This document shows positions 41,723 to 50,140 of a stretch of DNA of 64,000 nucleotides, piece by piece (position 1 is the stretch's first letter; each line of letters opens with the position of its first letter). Below the pieces are notes generated by a model. It saw nothing but the letters and a program-made list of their open reading frames with translations. It was not told the DNA's origin and made no database searches. The DNA comes from Pseudomonadales bacterium (GTDB lineage Bacteria; Pseudomonadota; Gammaproteobacteria; Pseudomonadales; Azotimanducaceae), in NCBI GenBank assembly GCA_022827905.1, contig JAJEIQ010000003.1, positions 17,959 to 81,958 on the forward strand. Direction: 5' to 3'. A program made the translations under genes and the position numbers.

Positions 41723-42757
41723 TTGAAAGTCAGCATCAGCATTGGCGGGGCCGCCTCCGGGGGGCGCCGGGACTTCGATGAGCAGGTGGCCTACGTCATG
41801 GAGGCCGAGCGGCTCGGGGTGGATGCCGTTTGGAGCGCGGAGGCTTGGGGCCAGGACGCGGTCACCCCCTTGGCCTACTTGGCGGCGAAGACCGAGCGCA
41901 TCCGGCTCGGTGCCGGCATCATGCAGATCAGCGCCCGCACCCCGAGCATGACGGCGATGACGGCGCTGACCCTGGCGACCGTATCCGGTGACCGCTTCAT
42001 CCTTGGCTTGGGCGCCAGCGGCCCGCAGGTGGTGGAGGGGTTGCAGGGGCGGCCCTTCAAGGCGCCGCTGACCCGCCTGAAGGAAACGCTGGAGATCGTG
42101 CGCCTCGCCTTCGCCGGCGAAAAGCTCGCTTACGAGGGACGCTACCACCAACTGCCCCTGCCGGGCGGGGAGGGCAAGGCGCTGCGCCTGGCGCAGCCTG
42201 CCAATCCGAACATTCCCATCTATCTCGCCACGCTGAGTCCGAAGTCCCTGCGCTACACCGGCGTTGCCGCTGACGGCTGGCTCGGCACCTCCTTCACCCC
42301 GGAGCACGCCGACGCCCACCTGGATCACATCGCGCAAGGCGCGGCCGAAGCCGGGCGGCCGATGGGCGACATCGACATCCAGGTCGGCGGCGCCGTGGCG
42401 TTTGGCGATGACCTTGAAGCCCTGGTTGAACCCCTGAAGCCGGGCATCGCCTTCAGTTTGGGCGCTATGGGTTCGCCGACCACCAACTTCTACAACGACG
42501 CCTATCGGCGTGGCGGCTGGGCGGATGCGGCGCAGGCGGTGCAGCGACTTTGGGTGCAAGGCAAGCGGGCCGAGGCCGTAGCCAGCGTGCCGTCGCGGAT
42601 GGTTGAGGAAGTCAATCTGCTCGGCGACGAGGATCAAGTCCGGGCGCGGGTGGAGACCTTCCGCAAGGCGGGTGTCACCACCCTTCGGGTGCAGCCGGCC
42701 GGTGCTGACTTGGAAGCCCGGTTGGAGACCCTGGGCCGGGTCATGGATATGGTCTAG
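41723..42757 (+). CDS. LLM-class flavin/F420-dependent oxidoreductase
   Basis: A 344-residue luciferase-like protein. After the TTG start at 41723 it reads KVSISIGGAASGGRRDFDEQ. It then has VDAVWSAEAWGQDAVTPLAY, RIRLGAGIMQISARTPSMTA and GDRFILGLGASGPQVVEGLQ, the pattern of the F420-type LLM subgroup. GGGAG lies 7 nt before the TTG; the longer frame starts far upstream without support. It is convergent with the enoyl-CoA hydratase gene, sharing a CTAG stop overlap. The substrate is unknown. Confidence 0.85.
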   Translation: MKVSISIGGAASGGRRDFDEQVAYVMEAERLGVDAVWSAEAWGQDAVTPLAYLAAKTERIRLGAGIMQISARTPSMTAMTALTLATVSGDRFILGLGASGPQVVEGLQGRPFKAPLTRLKETLEIVRLAFAGEKLAYEGRYHQLPLPGGEGKALRLAQPANPNIPIYLATLSPKSLRYTGVAADGWLGTSFTPEHADAHLDHIAQGAAEAGRPMGDIDIQVGGAVAFGDDLEALVEPLKPGIAFSLGAMGSPTTNFYNDAYRRGGWADAAQAVQRLWVQGKRAEAVASVPSRMVEEVNLLGDEDQVRARVETFRKAGVTTLRVQPAGADLEARLETLGRVMDMV

Positions 42758-43530
42758 GCGCTCTGCTGCCGCCCTCGGGCCTGTATCGCTGCGCGACGCC
42801 CCGCGACCTTTTCCGGGCGCACTTCCGCTTTGGCGTGGGCGCGGCTGGCTTCGCCTTCAATGGCCAGTCCCTCGGCCAGCGTGGCCTGCCAGCCCAAGTC
42901 CATGATGCGTTTGACCTCGTCTCGGGTGGGACGGTCGGTGCTGGTGATGTCCTTGGCCAAGCCCAAGCAAGTGGGCAGCAGTTCCGCCGCCGGCACCACC
43001 CGGTTCACAAGCCCCCAAGCGCAGGCGGTTTCCGCGTCGAGGTAGTTGCCGGTCAGCGATAGCTCCTTGGCCCGGTTGATGCCGATCAGCCGGGGCAGGC
43101 GTTGCGACAGGCCCCATCCGGGCACCACGCCGACCCGGGCATGGGTGTCGGCGAATCGGGCTTGCGGCGTGGCAATGATGAAGTCGCACATCAGTGCCAG
43201 CTCGAAGCCGCCGGTGATGGCGTAGCCGTTGACTGCGGCGATGATCGGCTGCGGCGTCGCCGCCAGTGCGTCGCTGAGGTCGGCGCTGCCGAGGCGCGGG
43301 GCGGAGTCCGTTTCGCCGCCGAGTTCCTTGAGATCCAAACCGACGGTAAAGGCGCGGCCGGCACCCGTCAGGATGATGACTTCGGTGCTCCGGTCGCCGG
43401 CCAGTTCGGCCAACGTCTCGCTCAAGCGCCGGCGCAGGGCGCTCGACAGGGCGTTCAGGGCCTCGGGCCGGTTGAGCGTCACCACGGCGATGGCATGGTG
43501 TCGTTCGATCAAGACCAGGGCGTCGGTCAT
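42754..43530 (-). CDS. Enoyl-CoA hydratase/isomerase family protein
   Basis: A 258-residue crotonase. VVTLNRPEALNALSSALRRR begins the fold, and the CoA-binding oxyanion elements are AGRAFTVGLDLKEL and NGYAITGGFELALMCDFIIA. The catalytic Glu positions lie in ADTHARVGVVPGWGLSQRLP, where one expected Glu is not obvious. GGAG precedes ATG 43530. It follows the alpha/beta-hydrolase gene by 28 bp in the same direction, so the two may form an operon. The acyl-CoA substrate cannot be told. Confidence 0.85.
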   Translation of the reverse strand: MTDALVLIERHHAIAVVTLNRPEALNALSSALRRRLSETLAELAGDRSTEVIILTGAGRAFTVGLDLKELGGETDSAPRLGSADLSDALAATPQPIIAAVNGYAITGGFELALMCDFIIATPQARFADTHARVGVVPGWGLSQRLPRLIGINRAKELSLTGNYLDAETACAWGLVNRVVPAAELLPTCLGLAKDITSTDRPTRDEVKRIMDLGWQATLAEGLAIEGEASRAHAKAEVRPEKVAGRRAAIQARGRQQSA

Positions 43531-43558
43531 GGGGGTCTCCGTTGGCGGTTTTCGATGG

Positions 43559-44449
43559 CTAGCGCGTGCTCGGCGCGGCATCGACGTGTTCGATGATGGC
43601 GGCGGCGATGTCGGGCAGCAGGGTTTCCGGCAAGTCGTGGCCCATCTTGTCGAAGACCTTAAGCTGGCCGTTCGACAGCGCGTTGGCCGTATCCTCACCG
43701 GCGGCCAGCGGCACCAACGGATCGGCGCCGCCGTGGATGACCAGGCCCGGCGCTGCCACCTTGGCCAAGGCTCGGCGGCGGTCCGGCTGGTGCAGGATGG
43801 CCAGCAGTTGGCGAGCGAAGCCCTCCGCCGAAAAGCCCCGGTCCACGGCCTGCTCGGAAAATCGCGCCAAGCCTTCGCTAAGCGAGTTGAAGTGCGGCCC
43901 CGCCACCGTGTCCCAGCCCCTTTGGTATTGGGCTATGGCCGCGTCCCGGTCTTCCGGCCGGTCGGTGATGAACGCGGCGAGCGCCTCCGGCTCACCCGGC
44001 GGCAGCTCCGGATTGCCGCTGGTGGACATGATCGAGGTCAGGCTGAAGGTCCGCTCGGGATGCTCGATGGCCAGCGTCTGGGCGATCATGCCGCCCATCG
44101 ACAAGCCAATGATGTGGGCGCCGGCTTGGCCGAGGTGGTTGAGCAGCGCTACCGCGTCGGCGGCCATGTCGCTCAGGGTGTAGGGGGGCGGGTAGGAGGA
44201 CAGGTCGTCCATCGCGGCCAGGATGTCGGCGACCTTGGGCGCCGGAGCCGACACCCGCGAGGACAGCCCCATGTCCCGATTGTCCATGGCGATGACGCGG
44301 TACCCCGCCCCGGTGAGGTGGTCGATCAGCCCCGGCGGCCAATGGATGATCTGACACGACAAGCCGTGCACCAGCAGCAGCGGCGGGTCGGCCCTCGCAC
44401 CCCACTGTTCGTAGTGGATGTCCAAGTCGGCGTGGCGGAATCTGGGCAT
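43559..44449 (-). CDS. Alpha/beta-hydrolase
   Basis: A 296-residue hydrolase. It starts MPRFRHADLDIHYEQWGA. The oxyanion region is LLVHGLSCQIIHW, then YRVIAMDNRDMGLSSR. The nucleophile elbow is IIGLSMGGMIAQ with Ser at about residue 122. The acid region HGGADPLVPLAAG and the His in DKMGHDLPETLLPDI complete the triad. It resembles epoxide hydrolase- or lactonase-like members. It is divergent from the selenoprotein operon (139 bp between starts). Confidence 0.87.
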   Translation of the reverse strand: MPRFRHADLDIHYEQWGARADPPLLLVHGLSCQIIHWPPGLIDHLTGAGYRVIAMDNRDMGLSSRVSAPAPKVADILAAMDDLSSYPPPYTLSDMAADAVALLNHLGQAGAHIIGLSMGGMIAQTLAIEHPERTFSLTSIMSTSGNPELPPGEPEALAAFITDRPEDRDAAIAQYQRGWDTVAGPHFNSLSEGLARFSEQAVDRGFSAEGFARQLLAILHQPDRRRALAKVAAPGLVIHGGADPLVPLAAGEDTANALSNGQLKVFDKMGHDLPETLLPDIAAAIIEHVDAAPSTR

Positions 44450-44588
44450 GTGGAATGTGTGGCGGCCAGTCGGAAAGCGGCAAATGTTAGCAGGAATGTT
44501 TCGTGCCGGGCGAGGTTCGCCTTGACAAGCGCACCCCATGCCTCCGACGATGCGCACCCTTGATGAGACACTTGATGGGAGTGATCGC

Positions 44589-45161
44589 ATGAAACGACTG
44601 ATGAGCGCCCTGGTGGCCTTCGTCATGGCCGGGTGGATGCTCTCGGCACTGGCCGATGACTACTCGCAGGGTTGGAGTTTGCCCTTGGGCGCGTCAGCGC
44701 CAGCCATCGCCGCCCTGGACCAGAGCGGCGCCGAGCGCAGCCTGGATTCCCTGGCGGGCGAGCGGGGCTTGCTGCTGTTCCTGGTCCGTTCGGCGGACTG
44801 GTGACCCTTTTGCAAGCACCAGTTGGTTCAACTGGAGGAATGGCGCCCGCAATTCGAGGCGATTGGCCTCAAGGTGGCGGGCATGACCTATGACGACCTG
44901 GAAGTACTCACCGCCTTTCATGCCGAACGGGAGTTGGGCTATCCGCTGCTCGCGGACGAGAACGCCAAGCACGCCATCGCATTCAACGTTCTCAACGAGA
45001 ACTACAAGCCCGGCGATTTCGCCTACGGCATCCCCCATCCGGGCGTCCTGCACATCACCCCGGACGGCGTCATCGCGGCCAAGATCGCGGTGCCCGGCTA
45101 TCGTCGCCGGCCGCCCATGGAGGCGGTTTTTGAGATGGTGAGCGTCGGCTCGGAGGGTTGA
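44589..45161 (+). CDS. Periplasmic redoxin (Prx-like) selenoprotein with in-frame UGA (U72-x-x-C75)
   Basis: Read through one in-frame TGA (44802-44804), this is a continuous 190-residue frame with a good GGGAG before ATG 44589. A signal peptide (MKRLMSALVAFVMAGWMLSA) is followed by a thioredoxin/peroxiredoxin fold with FLVRSADW-U-PFCKHQLVQL and HPGVLHITPDGVIAAKIAVP. Cys homologues of this family carry SADWCPxC, so UGA sits exactly at the catalytic Cys position. A perfect stem-loop with a GG-starting loop lies 14 nt after the UGA, as in bacterial SECIS elements. Selenocysteine decoding is therefore likely rather than a pseudogene. It heads the nine-gene transport operon. A conventional annotation would split it at the TGA. 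Confidence 0.85.
44819..44835 (+). promoter_or_regulatory. Candidate bacterial SECIS element
   Basis: CCAGTTGGTTCAACTGG folds into a perfect 6-7 bp stem with a loop of 3-5 nt beginning GG-U in RNA (GGUUC). The stem starts 14 nt after the in-frame UGA at 44802-44804 and the loop G is about 21 nt away. This is the size, distance and loop type of the SelB-binding hairpin of formate dehydrogenase genes. Confidence 0.75.
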
Positions 45162-45165
45162 CCGA

Positions 45166-46026
45166 TTGATCTTCTTGATCGCGCGGGGGGCGTTGCTGTG
45201 GGCGCTGTTCGCTTCACTCGCCGGATGCGCGTCGCTGATGTCCTCGGCGGTGGAGGACTTGGCCAGCGACCTGTCGGCGGCGATTCTCGAAAACCCCGAT
45301 GTGGACATGGTGCGCGATGGCGCGCCGGCCTTCCTGCTGCTGATTGACGGCTTGCTCAAGAGCAGCCCCGACAATCCGGTGCTGCTCTCCCAGGCGGCGC
45401 TGCTGAACTCCGCCTACGCCGGGGCCTTCGTCGCCGACGGCGAACGGGCCCGGTTGATGGCGGCCAAGGGGCGGGCGATGGCGGAACGGGCGCTATGCGT
45501 GGAGCGCAAGGAAAACTGTGGCGTGGCGGCCAAGCCCTTTGCGGAGTTTGAGCATTGGACGGCGACGCTCACCAAGGCCGACGTGCCGTTGGCCTATGGC
45601 TTGGCGACCGCCTGGGCAGCCTGGATGCAGGCCAACAGCGATGACTTCAATGCCATCGCCGACTTGGGGAAGGTGAAGCTCCTGATGAGCCGGGTTGCTG
45701 AATTGCAGGAAAGCCATGACTACGGCGGTCCGCACCTGTACTTGGGCGTCTTCGAGACCTTGGTCCCTCCCGCCTTGGGGGGCCGTCCGGAAGTGGGCCG
45801 CTTTCACTTCGAGCGCGCCCTGGCGCTCGCCGAGGGCCAGTATTTGCTGACCCAGGTCATGTTTGCTGAGCAATACGCCCGGCTGGTCTTCGACCGCGCC
45901 CTGCATGATGAACTGCTTAACGAAGTGCTGGCCGCTGACGTCGATGCGCCTGACTTGATCCTGCTCAACGCCGTCGCCAAGCGGCGCGCCCAAAGCCTGC
46001 TGGACTCCGCCGATGCGTACTTTTAG
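45166..46026 (+). CDS. tatT: TRAP transporter TatT-like TPR lipoprotein
   Basis: A 286-residue lipoprotein. The start TTG 45166 has GGAGGG 8 nt upstream. The signal ends at a lipobox LAGC with Cys21. The mature part is all-helical TPR-like, with AFLLLIDGLLKSSPDNPVLL, MAERALCVERKENCG and GGRPEVGRFHFERALALAEG, which is the TatT family. In Treponema TatT trimers bind the TRAP binding protein TatP and may carry hydrophobic ligands. It starts 4 nt after the selenoprotein stop and overlaps the dctP gene by 14 nt. Confidence 0.88.
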   Translation: MIFLIARGALLWALFASLAGCASLMSSAVEDLASDLSAAILENPDVDMVRDGAPAFLLLIDGLLKSSPDNPVLLSQAALLNSAYAGAFVADGERARLMAAKGRAMAERALCVERKENCGVAAKPFAEFEHWTATLTKADVPLAYGLATAWAAWMQANSDDFNAIADLGKVKLLMSRVAELQESHDYGGPHLYLGVFETLVPPALGGRPEVGRFHFERALALAEGQYLLTQVMFAEQYARLVFDRALHDELLNEVLAADVDAPDLILLNAVAKRRAQSLLDSADAYF

Positions 46027-47014
46027 CTTGCGCGCGGCCGGCGCGCTGCTGCTTGGGCTGTTGAGCGCCGTCTGCGCAGCGCAAACGCTCAAGATCGGGG
46101 CGCTGTCTCCGGAGGGCTCGGTTTGGATGGACCTGCTGCGGGAAGGTGGCGCCCGGGTGGCGGCGGAAACCGAGGGCCGGGTGTCCTTCAAGTTCTATCC
46201 CGGCGGGGTCATGGGCGATGACAAGGCGGTGCTGCGCAAGATCCGCATCGGCCAGCTGCACGGCGCGGTGGTGACCGCTGGCGCCTTGGTGCAGACCTAT
46301 CCCGACATCGCCCTGTACAACCTGCCCATGGCGTTTCGCTCGGGCGATGAAGTGGATTACGTGCGCGACCGCCTGGACGCCGAGTTGCTGGCCGGCTTGG
46401 AAGCCAAGGGATTCGTTGCCTTGGGGCTGGCCGAGGTTGGCTTCGCCTATGCCATGACCCAAGTGCCGGTGAGCGGCGTTGCCGACGTCAGAATGCGCAA
46501 GGTCTGGGTGCCGGACAACGACCCCGGTTCGGCCCGGGCGTTGCAGGCGTTCGGCATTGCGCCCATTCCGCTGCCCATCGTCGATGTTCTGGGTGGCCTG
46601 CAGACCGGCCTCATCGACTGCGTGGCCGCCCCGCCGGTGGGCGCGGTGGCCCTGCAGTGGCACACCCGGGTGTCCCATGTGCTGGACGTGCCGCTGATCT
46701 ACGTTTACGGCCTGTTCGCCTTGGACAAACGGCGCTTCGAGCGGCTTTCCGCGCCGGACCAAGCGGTGGTGCGCCGTGTCATGGGCGAGGTGGTCGGGCA
46801 AGTCAATGCCCGCAGCCGCCGTGACCACGAACAGGCCTCGGCGGCGCTCGCCAATCAGGGTCTCGAATGGCGCAGCGCTTCGGAAGGGGAAATGGCTGAG
46901 TGGCGCCGGCTGGCCGACGAGGCCACCTTGCGCCTGGTTGAGGAGAAGTACATTTCGGCCGGCCTCTATAAGGCTCTCCAAGGGCATCTGCGCGACTTCA
47001 GAGCGCGGCCGTAG
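46013..47014 (+). CDS. dctP: TRAP transporter substrate-binding protein (DctP/TatP type)
   Basis: A 333-residue periplasmic protein. The signal peptide ends at AVCAAQTLKIG. The DctP family motifs are LSPEGSVWMDLLREGGARVA, KFYPGGVMGDDKAVLRKI and LPMAFRSGDEVDYVRDRL, then PIPLPIVDVLGGLQTGLIDC. The substrate Arg normally found in carboxylate-binding DctP proteins (near residue 170) is not obvious here. That fits a non-carboxylate, possibly hydrophobic ligand. It overlaps the TatT gene. Confidence 0.88.
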   Translation: MRTFSLRAAGALLLGLLSAVCAAQTLKIGALSPEGSVWMDLLREGGARVAAETEGRVSFKFYPGGVMGDDKAVLRKIRIGQLHGAVVTAGALVQTYPDIALYNLPMAFRSGDEVDYVRDRLDAELLAGLEAKGFVALGLAEVGFAYAMTQVPVSGVADVRMRKVWVPDNDPGSARALQAFGIAPIPLPIVDVLGGLQTGLIDCVAAPPVGAVALQWHTRVSHVLDVPLIYVYGLFALDKRRFERLSAPDQAVVRRVMGEVVGQVNARSRRDHEQASAALANQGLEWRSASEGEMAEWRRLADEATLRLVEEKYISAGLYKALQGHLRDFRARP

Positions 47015-47019
47015 CGCCC

Positions 47020-47508
47020 ATGCGATTGGACGGCTCGGACTTGGAAGGGGCCAAGCCCGTAATCAGGGTGCTGCGGCGCGTCGAGGATGGGATTCTGGCG
47101 CTGATTCTGGCGGCGATGATCGCCCTTGCCGCCTATCAGGTGATTGCCCGCAACCTGTTTGACACGGGCCTGCTGTGGGGCGATGCCTTGGTGCGGGTGT
47201 TGGTGATTTGGGTGGCGATGATCGGCGCCATGGTGGCCTCCCGTAACGACGACCACATCCGCATCGACCTTTTGGCCCGCTTCGTGCCGCCCCATTGGCA
47301 GGGGTTGTTGAAGCGCTTCGCCAACGCATTCACCTGCGCGGTGACGGGCGTTTTCGCTTGGCACAGCACCCGATTCGTCCGTTTTGAGTACGAGGATGGA
47401 ACCCTAGCCTTCGCCTCGGTGCCGGCTTGGGTCTGCGAAGCCGTTCTTCCGGTCGGCGCCGCCGTGATCGGCCTGCGCTACCTAATGCACACCCTCGATC
47501 CACCATGA
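47020..47508 (+). CDS. dctQ: TRAP transporter small permease DctQ
   Basis: A 162-residue membrane protein with four transmembrane helices. Characteristic parts are AYQVIARNLFDTGLLWGDAL followed by VRVLVIWVAMIGAMVASRND and DDHIRIDLLARFVPPHW, the DctQ signature. It starts 5 nt after dctP and overlaps dctM by 4 nt (ATGA). It pairs with the large permease. Confidence 0.92.
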   Translation: MRLDGSDLEGAKPVIRVLRRVEDGILALILAAMIALAAYQVIARNLFDTGLLWGDALVRVLVIWVAMIGAMVASRNDDHIRIDLLARFVPPHWQGLLKRFANAFTCAVTGVFAWHSTRFVRFEYEDGTLAFASVPAWVCEAVLPVGAAVIGLRYLMHTLDPP

Positions 47509-48788
47509 CCGCACTCGGCATCGCTGTGCTGCTGGCCGCGGCCTTGGCGGGAGCGCCGCTGATCGCGGTGCTCATGGGTGCCGCCATGCTCGGCTTTTTG
47601 GCCTCGGGCATCGACCTGGCGGCGGTGCCCATCGAGGTTTACCGCATTGTCGACACCCCGTTGCTGGTGGCTTTGCCGCTGTTCACCTACGCCGGATACG
47701 TGCTGGCCGAAGCCAAAACGTCGCAACGGCTGGTGGCTGTCGTCGAGAGCTTCTTTGGTTGGCTGCCAAGCGGCCTGGCGATTGTCAGCTTCGCCGCCTG
47801 CGCCCTGTTCACCGCGTTGACGGGTGCCTCCGGCGTCACCATCGTCGCGCTTGGGGCGCTGCTGCTGCCGGCGCTGGTGCAGGCTGGATTCGGCGAGCGG
47901 TTCAGCTTGGGCTTGGTCACCAGCTCCGGCAGCCTCGGTCTGCTGCTGGCTCCGTCGGTGCCGCTGATCCTCTACGGGGTCATCGCTCAGCAGATCGATG
48001 CGGGACCCTCGTTCACGATCGTCGATCTGTTCAAGGCGGGCCTCATGCCGCTGCTGATCATGCTCGCTTGCTTGATGGGCTGGACGCTGTGGGCCCAGCG
48101 TGGCGCCCCGGTGCAGCGTACTAGGGCTGTTGACGGCGCCCGCATCCGGGAGGCTCTGGTGGCGGCTCGCTGGGAGCTGCCGCTGCCGGTGGTGGTGCTC
48201 GGTGGCATCTATTCGGGCTACTTCGCCATCTCCGAGGCGGCGGCGGTGACGGCGGTGTACGTCACCATCGCCCAGACGCTGCTGTACCGGGACATCAGGC
48301 TTCGTGATCTCCCCGCTGTGGCCGTCAAGGCCATGGTGATGGTGGGGGGCATTCTGCTTATTCTCGGCGTCGCCATGGCGTTCACCAATTTCCTGGTTGA
48401 CGCCGAAGTGCCGCAGCGCCTGTTCGACTTCATGCAGGCGCGCATCGAAAGCCCGATTGCCTTTCTGGCGCTGTTGAATATCCTGCTGCTGGCGTTGGGC
48501 GCCCTGTTGGACATCTTCGCCGCATTGGTCATCATGGTGCCCTTGATCCTGCCGGTGGCGGTGGGCTACGGCATCGATCCCGTTCACTTGGGAATTGTGT
48601 TTTTGGCGAACATGCAAATTGGCTACTTCACGCCCCCGGTGGGGATGAATCTGTTCATCGCCAGCTACCGGTTCAAGAAGCCGGTGCTGGCGCTTTACGC
48701 GGCCTGCTGGCCGTTCATGGTGGTGTTGCTGCTGGCGCTGCTGCTCATCACCTATGTCCCTTGGTTCAGCTTGGCGCTCGTTCGATGA
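47505..48788 (+). CDS. dctM: TRAP transporter large permease DctM
   Basis: A 427-residue membrane protein with about a dozen helices. It starts MTALGIAVLLAAALAGAPLI and shows the DctM features FTALTGASGVTIVALGALLL, GLVTSSGSLGLLLAPSVPLI and LGIVFLANMQIGYFTPPVGM. ATG 47505 overlaps the dctQ stop. Sodium-driven uptake is the known TRAP mechanism. The stop overlaps the MlaC start by 4 nt. Confidence 0.93.
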   Translation: MTALGIAVLLAAALAGAPLIAVLMGAAMLGFLASGIDLAAVPIEVYRIVDTPLLVALPLFTYAGYVLAEAKTSQRLVAVVESFFGWLPSGLAIVSFAACALFTALTGASGVTIVALGALLLPALVQAGFGERFSLGLVTSSGSLGLLLAPSVPLILYGVIAQQIDAGPSFTIVDLFKAGLMPLLIMLACLMGWTLWAQRGAPVQRTRAVDGARIREALVAARWELPLPVVVLGGIYSGYFAISEAAAVTAVYVTIAQTLLYRDIRLRDLPAVAVKAMVMVGGILLILGVAMAFTNFLVDAEVPQRLFDFMQARIESPIAFLALLNILLLALGALLDIFAALVIMVPLILPVAVGYGIDPVHLGIVFLANMQIGYFTPPVGMNLFIASYRFKKPVLALYAACWPFMVVLLLALLLITYVPWFSLALVR

Positions 48789-49366
48789 AGCGTTTCGTTT
48801 GCCTTCTGCTCTTTAGCCTTGCCGGGTTCGCGGGATCTCCCGCCTGGGCTGACGCGGCGAGTGACGAGGCTTCCGCTTCGGTGGACGCCTTTCACGCCGT
48901 TCTGCTTGACGCCATGCGGACCCAAGGCTTCACCGAGCGAAAGGCTCTGCTTGATCCGGCGGTGGTGGCGTTTTTCGACCTCGGCTCCGTGGCCCGCATC
49001 AGCGTGGGCCCCACTTGGCGTTCGTTGGCCGAAGAGCGCCGGTCGGCCTTCGTGGCGTTGATGCAGCGGCTCATCACCGCCACCTATGCGGACCGCTTCG
49101 ACAGCTACAGCGGCCAGAGCTTTGTGCAAGTGGAAACGGTGTCGGCCAGCACCGGGCCGGTGGTCAAGACCCGGTTGAACCGCACCAACGACGAGCCGGT
49201 CAATTTGGACTACTACTTCCGCAACGGCCGGGTGTTCAATGTGGTCGCCGACGGCGTCAGCGACCTGTCCCTGCGCCGGGCCGATTATGCAGGCATCATC
49301 CGCGAAGCGGGATTTGACGGGCTGGTGGCCGACATCGAGGCCAGCATCGGAGAATTGGGGGACTGA
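48785..49366 (+). CDS. mlaC: MlaC/Ttg2D-family phospholipid-binding protein
   Basis: A 193-residue periplasmic protein. The signal peptide ends AGSPAWADAA. The MlaC pattern follows: FFDLGSVARISVGPTWRSLA, FVALMQRLITATYADRFDSY and NLDYYFRNGRVFNVVADGVS. MlaC and its homologue HpnM carry lipids across the periplasm. Its start overlaps the dctM stop by 4 nt, which is unusual; mlaC normally sits with mlaFEDB. It is followed by mlaA and an MMPL transporter. Confidence 0.88.
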   Translation: MKRFVCLLLFSLAGFAGSPAWADAASDEASASVDAFHAVLLDAMRTQGFTERKALLDPAVVAFFDLGSVARISVGPTWRSLAEERRSAFVALMQRLITATYADRFDSYSGQSFVQVETVSASTGPVVKTRLNRTNDEPVNLDYYFRNGRVFNVVADGVSDLSLRRADYAGIIREAGFDGLVADIEASIGELGD

Positions 49367-49387
49367 GACGAAATGAGGAGAGCAACC

Positions 49388-50140
49388 ATGCCGGCTTCAT
49401 TGCCGAATCGGCGAAGCGCGCCCGCCACCTTGGCTGCGATGGCCGTTCTGCTGCTGCAGGGGGCCTGCGCCAGCTTGGAAGGGCCGGACTATGGCGTCTA
49501 TGACCACGCTCCCGGGTTTAACCGAGCTTCCTTCGACCTCTCCGAAAGGATCGACAACAATTTCTTTGAGCCGGTGGCGCGCAGCTACTCGGACATCATG
49601 CCGGAGCCGGTGGAGGCCGGGGTGCTCAATTTCTTCGCCAACCTGCGCACCGTGGACAGTTCCATCAACGGCTTTTTGCAAGGCAAGCCCAAGAGCGGCG
49701 GCACCGACATGATGCGCGTGCTGCTCAATAGCACCGTCGGCGTCGGCGGGCTGTTCGACGTGGCCACTTCGGCGGGCTTTGCCGCCCAGAACGAGGACTT
49801 TGGCCAGACGCTCGCGGTCTGGGGCTGGCGGAACAGCCGCTACGTCTATGTGCCCCTGGTGGGGCCATCGACTATTCGGGACCTGCCCAGCATGGCCATT
49901 CGCGCGTTCCTGCCACGCCTGCTTTTCGGCGGCGGCTATCCGCTCTGGGCGAGCGGCGTCGACCTGCTGGCCACCCGGGCCGATGCGCTGACGCTCACGG
50001 ACACCCGTGACGCCGCCGCCCTGGATCCCTACGCTTTCACGCGCGAGGCCTACTACCAGCGTCGCGAGTTCCGGGTCTTTGACGGTGACCCGCCGCTAGA
50101 CGACTTCGACGACTTCTTCGACGAGCCCGACGACCCTTGA
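49388..50140 (+). CDS. mlaA: MlaA/VacJ outer-membrane lipoprotein
   Basis: A 250-residue protein. A lipoprotein signal ends at the Cys in LQGACASLEG. The MlaA family features are DHAPGFNRASFDLSERIDNN, VEAGVLNFFANLRTVDSSIN and FGQTLAVWGWRNSRYVYVPL followed by GPSTIRDL. GAGGAG lies just before ATG 49388, which is chosen over ATG 49373. MlaA removes phospholipids from the outer leaflet of the outer membrane and passes them to MlaC, encoded just upstream. It has an Asp-rich C-terminus (DDFDDFFDEPDD). It overlaps the next gene by 4 nt. Confidence 0.93.
   Translation: MPASLPNRRSAPATLAAMAVLLLQGACASLEGPDYGVYDHAPGFNRASFDLSERIDNNFFEPVARSYSDIMPEPVEAGVLNFFANLRTVDSSINGFLQGKPKSGGTDMMRVLLNSTVGVGGLFDVATSAGFAAQNEDFGQTLAVWGWRNSRYVYVPLVGPSTIRDLPSMAIRAFLPRLLFGGGYPLWASGVDLLATRADALTLTDTRDAAALDPYAFTREAYYQRREFRVFDGDPPLDDFDDFFDEPDDP

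Noticed and set aside
44538..44804. Redoxin gene read as a pseudogene or as two separate ORFs
   Set aside because: The in-frame TGA coincides with the catalytic Cys position and is followed by a SECIS-like hairpin; signal peptide, ribosome site and downstream fold are intact.
47478..48617. Minus-strand frame opposite dctM
   Set aside because: Gln/His-rich shadow of transmembrane coding sequence.
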